Position numbers and translations under genes: made by a program. Of a stretch of DNA of 64,000 nt, positions 45,060-54,057 are shown piece by piece (within the stretch, counting starts at the first letter, position 1; the number at the start of each line of letters is the position of its first letter). The notes under the pieces are model-generated. The model did no database searches. It was not told the DNA's origin and saw only the letters and a list, made by a program, of their open reading frames with translations. The stretch comes from Sphingomonas pseudosanguinis (GTDB taxonomy: Bacteria > Pseudomonadota > Alphaproteobacteria > Sphingomonadales > Sphingomonadaceae). The DNA lies in the NCBI RefSeq assembly GCF_014196255.1, contig NZ_JACIDH010000007.1, positions 1 through 64,000 on the forward strand, written 5' to 3'.

Positions 45060-45941
45060 TCAGACCGCCAGATCGTTCGCCTCGACATGGTCGGCGATCT
45101 GGCCGGCGGTCGTCCACCAGATGCGCGGATCGGCGGCCTGCCGCAATTCCTCCAGCGCGCGCGCCAGCGGCGGCACCCGGTGCGCCTGCCCCATGATATA
45201 GGGATGCAGCGCGATGCCCAGCACCAGCGGCCGGCGGTCCGCCTCGCTCAGCAACTGGGTCACCGCATCGCGGATCATCGTGGCGAAGCCCGTCGCCTCC
45301 TGCCGCCGCTGAACGATGGCGGGTATGTCGTTGATCTCCTGCGAATAGGGCACCGACAGCAGATCGCCGGCTTGCGTCGTCAGGCGCGTCGGCTGGTCGT
45401 CATGCGCCCAGTCCATGACGTAGCGATAGCCCGCCGCCTTCAGCAGGTCGGGCGTCGCCTTGCTCTTGGAAATCCACGGACCTAGCCAGCCGCTGGGCCG
45501 GACGCCCAGTGCCGACAGCCGCGTCGTCACATCGTCGATCATCGCCCGCTCGTCATCGACCGACAGCTCGCCCTGCGCCTTGGCATTGCTGCGGCCATGC
45601 GCGGCGATCTCGTCGCCCCGGTCGCGGCACGCCTCGGCCAGGCCGGGGCAGCGATCGAGCACCTCGGCATTGAGGAGCGCGGTCGTCTTCAGCTCCAGCC
45701 GGTCGAACAGGTCGAACAAGCGCCACGCGCCGACCCGATTGCCATAGTCGCGCCAGGCATAGTTCATGACGTCGGGCTGGGTCTGCGACGGGGCCAGCTC
45801 GGCCCCGAGCCCGCCGTCAAAGTCGAACACCTCGTAGTTGATGCCGAAATAGATGGCGAGCCGGCGCCCGCCCGGCCAGTCATAGACGGGGCGATCGATG
45901 ATGGGGCTATAGGGGTATCGGTGGTGATCGGACTGGCTCAT
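45060..45941 (-). CDS. Polysaccharide-deacetylase-family (PuuE/allantoinase-like) hydrolase
   Basis: The 293-residue protein has the NodB-type TIM-barrel fold of polysaccharide deacetylases, in the subgroup near cytosolic allantoinase PuuE. Features are GINYEVFDFDGG (~33-44), NYAWRDYGNRVGAWRLFDLFD, EIAAHGRSNA (metal-binding His), GWLGPWISKS, and LGIALHPYIMGQ near 240. There is no signal peptide, which suits a soluble amide hydrolase rather than a chitin deacetylase. It converges on the deaminase gene with only a seven-base gap. Position next to a deaminase fits nitrogen-compound catabolism (purine or ureide type), but the substrate is not proven. Confidence 0.85.
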   Translation of the reverse strand: MSQSDHHRYPYSPIIDRPVYDWPGGRRLAIYFGINYEVFDFDGGLGAELAPSQTQPDVMNYAWRDYGNRVGAWRLFDLFDRLELKTTALLNAEVLDRCPGLAEACRDRGDEIAAHGRSNAKAQGELSVDDERAMIDDVTTRLSALGVRPSGWLGPWISKSKATPDLLKAAGYRYVMDWAHDDQPTRLTTQAGDLLSVPYSQEINDIPAIVQRRQEATGFATMIRDAVTQLLSEADRRPLVLGIALHPYIMGQAHRVPPLARALEELRQAADPRIWWTTAGQIADHVEANDLAV

Positions 45942-45994
45942 GCCACCCCAACGAAGCCGCGCGTCGATGGATGCCCGACGATCCGACGCGTCGC

Positions 45995-46243
45995 TCAGCT
46001 TTTCGCGGTCACCGGCACCGATGGCCGTGATGCGGCGCGCGGCTCGGGTGTCTCGAGCGCTGGCGAGCCCGGTCCGCCATGCCGGGTGGCGTAAAGATGG
46101 CGCAGGATCAGCGCCAAATCCTGCTCGCCCAATTGCGACCCGCGATCGATCAGCGCGTCTTCGGGCAGCGATTCGACCCAGGCCGCCAGCCGGTTGCAGG
46201 CCGCGCCGAGTTCGGGATCGGCACTGTCGTCGAAAGCCGCCAT
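45995..46243 (-). CDS. Small hypothetical protein
   Basis: The 82-residue product has a folded-looking N-terminal half, ELGAACNRLAAWVESLPEDALIDRG, with helix-forming Leu and Ala spacing, then GEQDLALILRHLYATRHGG, and a proline-rich disordered tail. No family was recognised. AGGAG lies eight bases before the ATG at 46243, a good ribosome site. It is part of a run of five minus-strand genes from the radical SAM gene to the deacetylase-family gene, separated by short gaps, so shared transcription is plausible. Confidence 0.6.
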   Translation of the reverse strand: MAAFDDSADPELGAACNRLAAWVESLPEDALIDRGSQLGEQDLALILRHLYATRHGGPGSPALETPEPRAASRPSVPVTAKS

Positions 46244-46279
46244 CACGTCATCTCCTGCATTTCCGCGCCGTCGACCTCA

Positions 46280-46477
46280 TTACAAGGCGATGCCGCGCCG
46301 CGCCATTTCCCCCGAGGCCATATCGCCGAGCGGCGTTGCCGCCCCGCCCGAGAAAATGTCTGCCAGATCAAGCAGATCGTCATCGCTCAGCGCGACGATC
46401 GACGCCTCGATCCGCGCGACTGTCCGAGCTGCCGCCGCATGATCGTTCGCGATCCGCTTGTTTCGTATCTTCAACAT
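46280..46477 (-). CDS. Very small hypothetical protein
   Basis: The 65-residue product starts with basic residues (MLKIRNKRIAND) and then forms a likely helical hairpin: HAAAARTVARIEASIVALSDDDLLDLADIF, followed by GDMASGEMARRG. The alternating charged and hydrophobic pattern resembles a small DNA- or protein-binding adaptor, but no family was recognised. AGAGG stands just before the ATG. Its start lies seven bases after the stop of the metallophosphoesterase gene, so it is probably cotranscribed with it. Confidence 0.55.
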   Translation of the reverse strand: MLKIRNKRIANDHAAAARTVARIEASIVALSDDDLLDLADIFSGGAATPLGDMASGEMARRGIAL

Positions 46478-46484
46478 GGCGCCT

Positions 46485-46985
46485 CTATCGCATCTTTCCG
46501 GTCGAGGAGAGAAGCCGCTCCAGCGTCACCGGCGCGAATATATGGACATCGACGCCGACATCGAACTGCCGGGGCATCGGCTTCAACCGGCCATGGCTAT
46601 GCCCATGCAGGTTCAGCGCGCCCTTATGTTGCCCGTTCCAGCTTCGGAACGGGTAATGGCACAGCACGAGCGCGCGGTCATCCACCATGATCTCGGCATA
46701 ATCGCCCGTGCTGGCCCAGCCGGCGGCGGTCAGCGTCGCATCGGGATCGTTATTGCCGCGCAGGAGATGCTTGGTCCCGTGCAGCCGGTCGAGCAACGCC
46801 GGGACATCGGCGGGCCGCCGGGCGACATCGCCCAGATGCCAGACGACATCCTCCGGCCCGACCACGGCGTTCCAACGTTCGATCAAAGCGGCGTCCATCT
46901 CCGCGACGTTGGCGAAGGGGCGCTTCTGGATATTGATGGTGCGGTGGTCGCCGAAATGCGTGTCGGCGGTGAAGAAAATCGTCAT
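46485..46985 (-). CDS. Calcineurin-like metallophosphoesterase
   Basis: The 166-residue protein is a compact single-domain metallophosphoesterase. The five-part metal site is visible: DTHFGDHR near the start (Asp-x-His, then Asp), VWHLGDVARR (Gly-Asp), LLRGNND (Gly-Asn-x-Asp form), CHYPFRSW (His) and LHGHSHGR (GHxH). The ATG at 46985 overlaps the stop of the radical SAM gene by four bases (ATGA), so the two are translationally coupled. Short members like this act on phosphodiesters of various kinds, and the substrate is open. The coupling suggests a joint role with the radical SAM protein, possibly in nucleic-acid repair. Confidence 0.88.
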   Translation of the reverse strand: MTIFFTADTHFGDHRTINIQKRPFANVAEMDAALIERWNAVVGPEDVVWHLGDVARRPADVPALLDRLHGTKHLLRGNNDPDATLTAAGWASTGDYAEIMVDDRALVLCHYPFRSWNGQHKGALNLHGHSHGRLKPMPRQFDVGVDVHIFAPVTLERLLSSTGKMR

Positions 46986-48070
46986 GTCCAATAGAGGATA
47001 CGCGCGAACGGCAGCGTGGATGCGAGCCGCTCCTCGAAAAAGCGGCGCAGTTCGCGCATCGTCTCGGCGTCATAAACCTGTTTCTCGGTGCCGAACTTGG
47101 TCCGCTTGGTGGTGCGATTGGCCTCCCCCATGTCGAGCGTCGAGCCGGGATACCAGCTGTCGAGCACCGCCTTCGACCCGCTGGTGAAGCGGTGGGTGAT
47201 CAGCTCGATGGTCAGGTCCAGCCCCGGCACATCCGCCAGCATCGCGCCCGCATCGGCCAGCAATTCGCCATAGGCGTCGCGCCAGCCCGGCGCGGCAATG
47301 ATCGGCGCGATGGTCAGCCCGACCGGATAGCCTGCCAGCGCCATCCGGCGCAGCGCGGCCAGCCGATCGGCGACGGGCGCGGTGCCGCCCTCGAACCGCG
47401 CGAACAGGCGTGGATTGATCGATGCGCGCATCCGCGTCCGCCGCTGGTGATCGATGTCCAGCAGCGGCGCGACGTCGGCGAACTTGGTCGTGAAGCGCAA
47501 TTGCGCGGGCACGTCCCACCGCCCGAACCAGTCGATCATGTGCGACAGCGATCCGGTGATCGGCTCCAGCGCGAGCGGGTCGGTGTAGCAGGACGCTTCG
47601 AACGTCGTGCCCTCCTGCGCGCGGTCGCGACTGCGCGAGGTGATGGTCCCCTGCCCCAGATAGGCGGGCAGCCCGTCCAGTATCTCGTCGAGATTGGCAT
47701 AGACACGCGTGATCGGCGGCCCCTTCAGCGAGCCTGCGAGATAGCAATAGCTGCAATGCGCCGGACACCCCTCGGCCAGATCGACCCGCCAATCCGCGCT
47801 CGGCGCGATGGGTTGCAATTTGCGCTTGGAAGGCGGCGCGACGACGACCGCCAGCGTTGATTTGGCCGCAGTATAGGCGCGGCGCGGATCGTCGGGCAGA
47901 CCGAGATTGAGCCGATCGCTCGCCAGTTCGACGATCTCCACGCCAAGACCGGCCGCACGCTCGACCATCGCCCGGCCATGTGCGAAGGTCATGGCGGACC
48001 TTGTGATCAACAGACGGCGCGGACGCCATGCCGCACGGTCGGATAGGACGGATGTCGCGGCGGTGGCCAT
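46982..48070 (-). CDS. Radical SAM protein, spore photoproduct lyase-like (SPL family)
   Basis: The 362-residue protein matches the SPL family of radical SAM enzymes. The cluster-binding motif is Cys102-x3-Cys106-x2-Cys109 in CPAHCSYCYL, with the typical Tyr afterwards. SPL itself repairs spore photoproduct in Gram-positive spores; the relatives in non-sporulating proteobacteria have an unsettled function, probably DNA-lesion repair. Other family features include SCYTDPLALEPITGSL, LRFTTKFADVAPLL and a C-terminal KRTKFG...FAR-ILYWT. The ATG at 48070 is preferred over a GTG two codons upstream. It is the first gene of the minus-strand run and diverges from the amidotransferase gene. Confidence 0.88.
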   Translation of the reverse strand: MATAATSVLSDRAAWRPRRLLITRSAMTFAHGRAMVERAAGLGVEIVELASDRLNLGLPDDPRRAYTAAKSTLAVVVAPPSKRKLQPIAPSADWRVDLAEGCPAHCSYCYLAGSLKGPPITRVYANLDEILDGLPAYLGQGTITSRSRDRAQEGTTFEASCYTDPLALEPITGSLSHMIDWFGRWDVPAQLRFTTKFADVAPLLDIDHQRRTRMRASINPRLFARFEGGTAPVADRLAALRRMALAGYPVGLTIAPIIAAPGWRDAYGELLADAGAMLADVPGLDLTIELITHRFTSGSKAVLDSWYPGSTLDMGEANRTTKRTKFGTEKQVYDAETMRELRRFFEERLASTLPFARILYWT

Positions 48071-48195
48071 CCGCACTCAACGCCCCGCGCCGCCGGACGG
48101 TCCGAATTTTCCATTGCGATAAACGGTTTATTCCTGACCGACGGACCAAGCCGCCCGGGCATGCGTTAAGCCCCCTCACCATAAAAGGGCCAAGC

Positions 48196-49041
48196 GTGCC
48201 GCATTACCTGATCGCCCAGAGCGAATTGCCCGAGGAGCGCGAGGCACGCCGCAAACGCGCCGGCCAGAGTTCGGGCGAGACCTATGCCGCGACGCTGGCG
48301 CAGATGCAGCCCGGGATCGACACCACCATAGCCTCCCCCGCCGACGCCGATACGCCGGTCTTTTCCGCCGAGCGGCTCGCATCCTTCGACGCCGTGTTCC
48401 TCACCGGCTCGCCCATGCATGTCTATGACGATGGGCCGGAGGTGGACCGCCAGCTCGATTTCATGCGCGCGGTCTTTGCCGCCGGGGTTCCGTCTTTCGG
48501 TTCCTGCGCCGGCCTGCAGATCGCGGTCGCGGCGGCCGGCGGACAGGTGCGCAAGATGCCCGAGCGGATGGAGGCCGGCATCGCCCGACGGATCAGCGCC
48601 ACCGAGGCGGGGCGTGACCATCCCCTGCTCGCCGGCCGCCCGCCCAGCTGGGACGCGCCGGCCATTCATGGCGACGAGGTTCTGGAACTTCCCCCCGGCG
48701 CGACCCTGCTCGCCAGCAATGCGGTCACCCGCGTCCAGGCCGCCGAGATTCGATATGATCGCGGGATTTTCTGGGGCGTCCAATATCACCCCGAGCTCGC
48801 CTTGCGCGAAATCGCCATCGCGCTCGCCGCACAGGCCGATGATCTGGTTGAGGCCGGACTGGCCGATCGCAAAAGCGACGTCACCACCCGCGCCGCCGAC
48901 ATCGACGCGCTGCACGACACGCCCGACAGCCGCGCGCTCCACTGGCAACTGGGCATCGACGGCGAATTCGCCGAAGAACGTCTGCGCCGCCGCGAGATCG
49001 GCAACTTCCTGGCCAACCTGTCCGCCCTGCGGGAGGGCTAG
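48196..49041 (+). CDS. Class I glutamine amidotransferase-like protein
   Basis: The 281-residue protein has the class I glutamine amidotransferase fold. The nucleophile is Cys104 in FGSCAGLQIAVAAAGG, and the catalytic His and Glu lie in WGVQYHPELAL near residues 195-205. A GSPMHVYDD block before them fits the family. The C-terminal 60 residues (helical, with ALHWQLGIDG) are an extra segment. The GTG at 48196 is chosen because AAAGGG lies seven bases upstream. It stands alone as a monofunctional protein; GMP-synthase-like hydrolases of unknown acceptor are the closest group. It diverges from the radical SAM gene, with a 125-base gap. Confidence 0.85.
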   Translation: MPHYLIAQSELPEEREARRKRAGQSSGETYAATLAQMQPGIDTTIASPADADTPVFSAERLASFDAVFLTGSPMHVYDDGPEVDRQLDFMRAVFAAGVPSFGSCAGLQIAVAAAGGQVRKMPERMEAGIARRISATEAGRDHPLLAGRPPSWDAPAIHGDEVLELPPGATLLASNAVTRVQAAEIRYDRGIFWGVQYHPELALREIAIALAAQADDLVEAGLADRKSDVTTRAADIDALHDTPDSRALHWQLGIDGEFAEERLRRREIGNFLANLSALREG

Positions 49042-49069
49042 GGGATTTTGTCCGGTGATGTGAAGTAAG

Positions 49070-49159
<90 letters not shown>

Positions 49160-49287
49160 GCGAGGATGATCCGGGCGGTGGGAAACCGCCGGGGCCAGTC
49201 GATTGGAGGCGCGCTCCTAGATCAGCTTTTTCGGCAATGCAAGCACCTAAACTTGTGCAACGCCACAAACGCATTAAATCTGTGGAT

Positions 49288-49668
49288 ATGGATTTCATCG
49301 ACATGCCGCCCCTCACCTCGCGCTTCGACGTGGAAGCGCCCATCGTCGCGAGCGCCCGGTTCGCGATCGGCGATGTCGTGCGGCACCGGATGTTCGACAT
49401 TCGCGGCGTGATCTTCGACGTCGACCCCGTCTTCGCCAATAGCGACGAATGGTATGACGCGATTCCCGAACAGATTCGCCCGGCCAAGGACCAGCCCTTC
49501 TACCACCTGCTCGCCGAGAACGCCGAATCGAGCTATGTCGCCTATGTCAGCCAGCAGAACCTGCTGCCCGACGACAGCGACGAGCCGGTCGATCATCCGG
49601 CGCTGGCGGGGCTGTTCACGGGGTATGAGCATGGGCGCTATCTGTTGAAGCGCGAACACCGCCACTGA
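49288..49668 (+). CDS. hspQ: HspQ-like heat-shock / hemimethylated-DNA-binding family protein
   Basis: The 126-residue protein matches the HspQ/YccV family. The core ARFAIGDVVRHRMFDIRGVIFDVDP is followed by WYDAIPE, PAKDQPFYHLLAE and YVAYVSQQNLLPD, the most conserved stretch of the family. HspQ in E. coli binds hemimethylated oriC DNA in vitro and is a target and modulator of Lon protease. A longer, partly frame-compatible start would run through the tRNA gene, so ATG 49288 is preferred; ATG 49303 is the alternative. Confidence 0.9.
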   Translation: MDFIDMPPLTSRFDVEAPIVASARFAIGDVVRHRMFDIRGVIFDVDPVFANSDEWYDAIPEQIRPAKDQPFYHLLAENAESSYVAYVSQQNLLPDDSDEPVDHPALAGLFTGYEHGRYLLKREHRH

Positions 49669-49708
49669 CGGAGACGGCCGGGCCCTTCGACCCGGCCGGC
49701 CGGAACGC

Positions 49709-52312
49709 TCAGAAGTTGACCGAGGCCCGCGCATAGAGGAACCGGCCGTTGAAGCCGAAGGGCGACAGGCTGGAATAAGGCAGGAAATAATTGTTGACCC
49801 CGAACGTGCCGCCGACCGGCGCGCGCGTGGGATAGATGTCGAACAGATTGTCCGCCCCGATCGCCAGTTCCAGCGCCTCGATCGGCTTCACCCGAACCTC
49901 GGCATCGGTGATCCATTTGGGCGCCAGCGTGAAGTCGCCGGCCCCCGCTCCCGGGGCGATCGCCAGATCGGTTGCCGTTCCCGCCGAGAAGACAGTGCCA
50001 TAACGGTTGGCGCGGATCGTCGCCGAAACGCGGCCCAGTTCGTAATCGGCGCCCAGATTGATCTTGCTGTTGGGCTGTCCCCTGGTCAGCCGGTAGCTTT
50101 CCGCACGACCGAACACCAGCAGGCCGGGCAGCGAGGGCAGCGATTCGCGCCCCGTGATCGTCTGGTCGTTATAATTGAATCCGGCGGTCAGGCTGACCCG
50201 GCCATAGCCGAAATCGGGCACGCGATAGGTGGCGATCACGTCCACGCCCTGCGTCTTGGTATCGACGCCGTTGACGAAAAAGCGCGCCGAATTGACGCCC
50301 GCAAAACCCTGCGCCTGGAGCAGGGCATTGACGGCGGCGCCTTGCAGGTTTTCGCTGAGTACGATCCGGTCGCGGATGCGAATCTGGTAATAATCGGCCG
50401 TCACGTTGAAGCCGGGGATCGGGTCGAAGGTCAGGCCACCGCCGAAATTGGTCGCCTTTTCCGGCTGTAGCGGCTTGGACCCCAGCGCGATCGCCAGCGG
50501 GCTCGACACCGGCACGGTCAGGATTTCCAGCAGCGTGCCGGCGACATTGTTGGTCGAGGAGGTGCTGAAATATTGCTGGGCCAGGCTGGGTGCGCGAAAG
50601 CCGGTCGAGATCGAGCCACGGATCGCGACCCCGGGGAAAAGCTGCAACCGGCCCGCCAGCTTGCCGTTCACCGTGTCACCGAAATCCGAATAATGCTCAT
50701 ACCGTCCCGCCGCCTGGACGGACAGCGCCTCGCTTACCTCCGCATCGAGTTCGACATAACCGGCAAAGCTGTTGCGTGAGACATCGGTCACGTTGGACGG
50801 ACGGAAGCCGGGGAAGACCTGCGCCCCGCCCGGTGCACCATTGGGCACGAACGGGCCATTGACATAGCTGGCCGGATTGCCTGCGCGAATCTGGAAATTC
50901 TCACGGCGGAATTCGCCGCCTGCGGCAAAGCCCAGCGACTGGAGGAAGCCGACGTCGAAGCGATGGCTCAGGTCGAGATTGGCGACGGTCTGGCCGAAAC
51001 GGATGCCGCCCGCATAGAAGTTGCGCGGGCTGTTCGCGCCGCCCAGCGAGGTGTTGAAGCTGTTCTCGACCGAGTAATCGAGCGAATTGGCCCCATAGAC
51101 GACCGACAGATCGGCATTCCATCCATCGGCGATCTCCCCCTTCACCCCGACCGCGCCCGAATAATCGGCGATCTCGGACCGGATGAAGGGCAGGAAACCG
51201 TTGGCGTAGAAGGGCACAAAGGTCGTGGTCGAGGCCGACCAGTCGCGGTTGCGCGAGTCATTGGGGCGCCGGAAGAAGCCCGCGCCCAGCCCGTCGCGAA
51301 TGCCGTAGGAACCAAAGGTATAGAGGTCGAACTGCCCGGCGATCTGGGTGCCCGCATTCACGAACAGGTTCATGTCGCGTGTCTTGCCGTCGCCATAGGC
51401 GTGGTTGAAGCGGTTGGCGGTCAGCTCCCGCGCATCGCCCGCGACATATTGGCGGCGGGGATCGGCGGCGGCGCGCTGGGTCGGATCGCGGTCTCGGAAC
51501 TGGCTGGAAAAGACGAAGTAACCGCCCTCCCCCATCGGCAGGCCGATCGACGAGGCGAGGGTCAGCGTATCGCCGTCATGACGCACCCGGTCATCCTGCG
51601 CGTAATTGAGGCCCAATATGTCGTTGGCGCGGTTGGTGCCGCCCGATACCGCGATCACGGGATTGCCCGCGGCATCTGTCTGGACGCCGAGCAGATCCTT
51701 CACCCCGTCCATGCTGGTGCGATATTGGCCATAGGTGACCGAACCGCGCACGCCCTTGCGCTTGGAAAGCTGGATATTGATGACGCCCGCGATCGCGTCC
51801 GATCCATAGAGCGAGGAGGCGCCGTCGCGCAGGATCTCGATCCGGTCGATGGCGATGGGAATGATCTCGTTCAGATCGACCGCCCCCGACCCGCGCCCGA
51901 CCGACCCGTTCAGGTTGAGCAGCGCCGCCTGATGCCGCCGCTTGCCGTTGACCAGCACCAGCGTCTGATCGGGCGCCAACCCGCGCAGCGTCGCGGGGCG
52001 CAGCGAGTCGGTACCGTCGGTGATCGACGGCTGCGGAAAGTTGAACGAGGGCACCAGCTGGTTCAGGAGCTTGTTGGTTTCGGTATAGCCCGCATTGGTC
52101 AACTGCTCGCCGCCGATGACGTCGACCGGCACCGGGCTGTCGGCGAGCGTGCGGCCGGGAATCCGGCTGCCGGTGACGATGACCATGTCCTGCGACTCGC
52201 CGTCCTGTTGAGCGGCTGGAGAGGCGGACGTAGCGGTCTGGGCCATGGCGGGCAAGGCGAGGCCGAGGCTCGACACGGAGACGAGCAGGATCGTGGCGTG
52301 AAGCGAACGCAT
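49709..52312 (-). CDS. TonB-dependent outer-membrane receptor
   Basis: The 867-residue protein should import an unknown ligand across the outer membrane with energy from TonB. A signal peptide (MRSLHATILLVSVSSLGLALPAMAQT) precedes a short linker with MVIVTGSRI (TonB-box region) and the plug domain (~50-180, with DSLRPATLRGLAPDQTLVLVNGKRR and SSLYGSDAIAGVINI). The beta-barrel ends in YARASVNF with terminal Phe, as in outer-membrane porin-like proteins. The start at 52312 is chosen because GGGGA lies six bases upstream. No sugar or siderophore gene is adjacent, so the ligand is not deducible. It resembles the many sphingomonad receptors in the oar/carbohydrate class. Confidence 0.9.
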   Translation of the reverse strand: MRSLHATILLVSVSSLGLALPAMAQTATSASPAAQQDGESQDMVIVTGSRIPGRTLADSPVPVDVIGGEQLTNAGYTETNKLLNQLVPSFNFPQPSITDGTDSLRPATLRGLAPDQTLVLVNGKRRHQAALLNLNGSVGRGSGAVDLNEIIPIAIDRIEILRDGASSLYGSDAIAGVINIQLSKRKGVRGSVTYGQYRTSMDGVKDLLGVQTDAAGNPVIAVSGGTNRANDILGLNYAQDDRVRHDGDTLTLASSIGLPMGEGGYFVFSSQFRDRDPTQRAAADPRRQYVAGDARELTANRFNHAYGDGKTRDMNLFVNAGTQIAGQFDLYTFGSYGIRDGLGAGFFRRPNDSRNRDWSASTTTFVPFYANGFLPFIRSEIADYSGAVGVKGEIADGWNADLSVVYGANSLDYSVENSFNTSLGGANSPRNFYAGGIRFGQTVANLDLSHRFDVGFLQSLGFAAGGEFRRENFQIRAGNPASYVNGPFVPNGAPGGAQVFPGFRPSNVTDVSRNSFAGYVELDAEVSEALSVQAAGRYEHYSDFGDTVNGKLAGRLQLFPGVAIRGSISTGFRAPSLAQQYFSTSSTNNVAGTLLEILTVPVSSPLAIALGSKPLQPEKATNFGGGLTFDPIPGFNVTADYYQIRIRDRIVLSENLQGAAVNALLQAQGFAGVNSARFFVNGVDTKTQGVDVIATYRVPDFGYGRVSLTAGFNYNDQTITGRESLPSLPGLLVFGRAESYRLTRGQPNSKINLGADYELGRVSATIRANRYGTVFSAGTATDLAIAPGAGAGDFTLAPKWITDAEVRVKPIEALELAIGADNLFDIYPTRAPVGGTFGVNNYFLPYSSLSPFGFNGRFLYARASVNF

Positions 52313-52428
52313 CAAATTCCCCATTTTTGATACAGGACGGTCATCGCGCCGCCCCCGACGATCACAATATGTCGAGCTTAGCGGCCAGCAATTGCCATTT
52401 CGATCGTTTCACAATTTTGTCATTCGAT

Positions 52429-52446
52429 TGTTGCTGCAGTGCAACA
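52429..52446. promoter_or_regulatory. Inverted repeat upstream of the TonB receptor gene
   Basis: TGTTGC-TGCAGT-GCAACA is a 6-6-6 inverted repeat, 117-134 bases upstream of the TonB receptor start and about 95 bases before the rplU -35 box. Its size suits a dimeric repressor or activator. The region 52313-52631 otherwise holds the two divergent promoters and no gene. Confidence 0.35.
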
Positions 52447-52540
52447 TCGCCAGATTAGTACCAATGTGGCCAAACCGCGCGATCGCGTCGCCTGACATGC
52501 CGTCAGGCGTGTGCGACCGGCGAAAACATGCAATCCTTGG

Positions 52541-52569
52541 TTGACAATCCGGCCACCTTTGCCTAGCTG
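52541..52569 (+). promoter_or_regulatory. Sigma-70-type promoter of rplU-rpmA
   Basis: TTGACA (52541-52546) and TAGCTG (52564-52569) are separated by 17 bases, a good housekeeping promoter pattern. It is placed about 60 bases before the rplU ATG at 52632, leaving a short leader. Confidence 0.55.
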
Positions 52570-52631
52570 ACCCTTCTTTCCCGACGGGCATTCCCGCGCG
52601 GGAGCCATGCATTTGGGAAGTGATAAGAGCC

Positions 52632-52931
52632 ATGTTCGCAGTCGTGCGCACGGGCGGCAAGCAGTATCGCGTCGCCGCCGGAGATAAGATCGTCGTCGAG
52701 AAGATCGAGGGCGAAGCCGGCGCGTCGGTGACGCTGGGTGACGTTCTGCTGGCGGGCGAAGGCTCGGAGCTGAAGGCCGTCGACGGCATCACCGTTGCCG
52801 CCGAAATCATCGCTCAGGCGAAGGCCGACAAGGTCATCGTCTTCAAGAAGCGTCGCCGCCACAACTATCGCCGTCGCAACGGCCACCGTCAGCAGCACAC
52901 GATCCTGAAGATCGTGTCGGTCGGCGCCTGA
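52632..52931 (+). CDS. rplU: 50S ribosomal protein L21
   Basis: The 99-residue protein is L21, recognised by [15 protein letters not shown] at the start, [14 protein letters not shown], the GVTLGDVLL-like turn and the basic [16 protein letters not shown] stretch that contacts 23S rRNA. It is the first gene of the conserved rplU-rpmA pair. The ATG at 52632 is the only start that yields the conserved N-terminus. Confidence 0.97.
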   Translation: MFAVVRTGGKQYRVAAGDKIVVEKIEGEAGASVTLGDVLLAGEGSELKAVDGITVAAEIIAQAKADKVIVFKKRRRHNYRRRNGHRQQHTILKIVSVGA

Positions 52932-52974
52932 TTTTTCAGACGCGCCTCCCAACGAAATCCAGGAGTAGTTCGCA

Positions 52975-53241
52975 ATGGCACATAAGAAAGCAGGCGGTTC
53001 GTCGCGTAACGGTCGTGATTCGGCCGGCCGTCGCCTTGGCGTGAAGAAGTTCGGTGGCCAGGAAGCCATCGCCGGCAACATCCTCGTGCGTCAGCGCGGG
53101 ACGAAGTTCTATCCGGGTCGCAACGTGGGCATGGGCAAGGACCATACCCTGTTCGCGCTCGTCGATGGCCGCGTCTCGTTCCACGAGGGCAAGCTGGGCC
53201 GTAAATTCTGCTCGGTCGAACTGGCCGCAGCGGCCGAATAA
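52975..53241 (+). CDS. rpmA: 50S ribosomal protein L27
   Basis: The 88-residue protein is L27: [22 protein letters not shown], then the central [17 protein letters not shown]-like core and the RVSFHEG end. L27 reaches the peptidyl-transferase centre with its N-terminus. AGGAG precedes the ATG and the gene follows rplU by 43 bases. A hairpin and a strong terminator follow the stop. Confidence 0.97.
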   Translation: MAHKKAGGSSRNGRDSAGRRLGVKKFGGQEAIAGNILVRQRGTKFYPGRNVGMGKDHTLFALVDGRVSFHEGKLGRKFCSVELAAAAE

Positions 53242-53243
53242 TC

Positions 53244-53336
53244 GGGCAACCGCGCCGGGTTGCCCACCAGGGTGACCCGGGTTCCGCGCAGGAACCAGCA
53301 AAAAAGGGAGACGGGTCACCCCGGCTCCCTTTTTTT
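53244..53336. terminator. Terminator region after rpmA
   Basis: Right after the rpmA stop comes a perfect 8-bp hairpin, GGGCAACC (53244-53251) with GGTTGCCC (53258-53265). It is followed by AAAAAAGGGAG (53300-53310) paired with CTCCCTTTTTT (53325-53335) around an inner GGGT-C-ACCC stem. The run of T gives an intrinsic terminator on the plus strand; the run of A on the other side makes it usable in both directions. Confidence 0.85.
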
Positions 53337-53428
53337 CGTGCTCCCTCCACCGCTTCCGGGCTTCTGTCGCCGTCCCGTCATCCAGACGTGGCAGGGGCGG
53401 GCCCGACGCGACGAGGAGTTGTCGAGTG

Positions 53429-53977
53429 ATGTTCGCGCGGACCGAAAGATTGTTGTTACGGCCGGCCTGGCCGGAGGATGCCAATGCCCTGGCGGAGGCC
53501 ATCGGCCATGAGTCGATCGCCCGCATGGCGGCGCGGGTCCCCTACCCGTATCACCCCGAAGACGCCGAGCGCTGGCTGGCCCAGCCCTGCGCCGCGACCG
53601 AGCCGCGCTTCCTGATCACCGCGCTGGATCGCGGCGGCGCGCCCGAGCTGATCGGCGGCATCGCGATCATCGCGGGGGATACGGGACACGAGCTCGGCTA
53701 TTGGCTGACCCCGTCGGCCTGGGGTCGCGGCTATGCGACCGAGGCGGGCCGCGCGGTCGTCGCCACGGCGCGCCATGCCCTGCCCATCGCCCGGCTGAAC
53801 GCCTGGCACTTCGCCGACAACCCCGCCTCGGGCCATGTCCTGACCAAGCTGGGCTTCCGCCCCACGGGGCAGCGGATGGCGCGCGCCTCGGCCGGGCGGG
53901 AGGCGCTGTCGCCCAGCATCCATTATGCGCTGGACCTGGAGGACGAGCGCAATCGCGCGATGCCGTTGGCGGCGTGA
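53429..53977 (+). CDS. GNAT-family N-acetyltransferase (RimJ/RimL-like)
   Basis: The 182-residue protein has the GNAT fold: TERLLLRPAWPEDANALAEAI (strand 1 and helix), ELIGGIAI (strand), GHELGYWLTPSAWGRGYATEAGRAVV with the acetyl-CoA loop (R/Q-x-x-G-x-G/A equivalent WGRGYATE) and NPASGHVLTKLGFRPTG at the C-terminal core. It is of the RimJ/RimL protein-acetyltransferase type, acceptor unknown. It lies between rpmA and obgE, a place where such a gene is often kept in sphingomonads. ATG 53429 has GAGGAG upstream. Confidence 0.9.
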   Translation: MFARTERLLLRPAWPEDANALAEAIGHESIARMAARVPYPYHPEDAERWLAQPCAATEPRFLITALDRGGAPELIGGIAIIAGDTGHELGYWLTPSAWGRGYATEAGRAVVATARHALPIARLNAWHFADNPASGHVLTKLGFRPTGQRMARASAGREALSPSIHYALDLEDERNRAMPLAA

Positions 53978-54057
53978 GGGTTTTTGATAGGGGGTGTTCC
54001 GGATCGTCGGCGCGGGTCCGCGTTGCGATCCGGGATGCTTGGCGTCCGGGTGGGCGT

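Noticed and set aside
49160-49287. GGCGGT-GGGAA-ACCGCC hairpin between tRNA-Ser and hspQ
   Set aside because: Six-bp stem without a T run on either strand; too weak to call a terminator or regulatory RNA.
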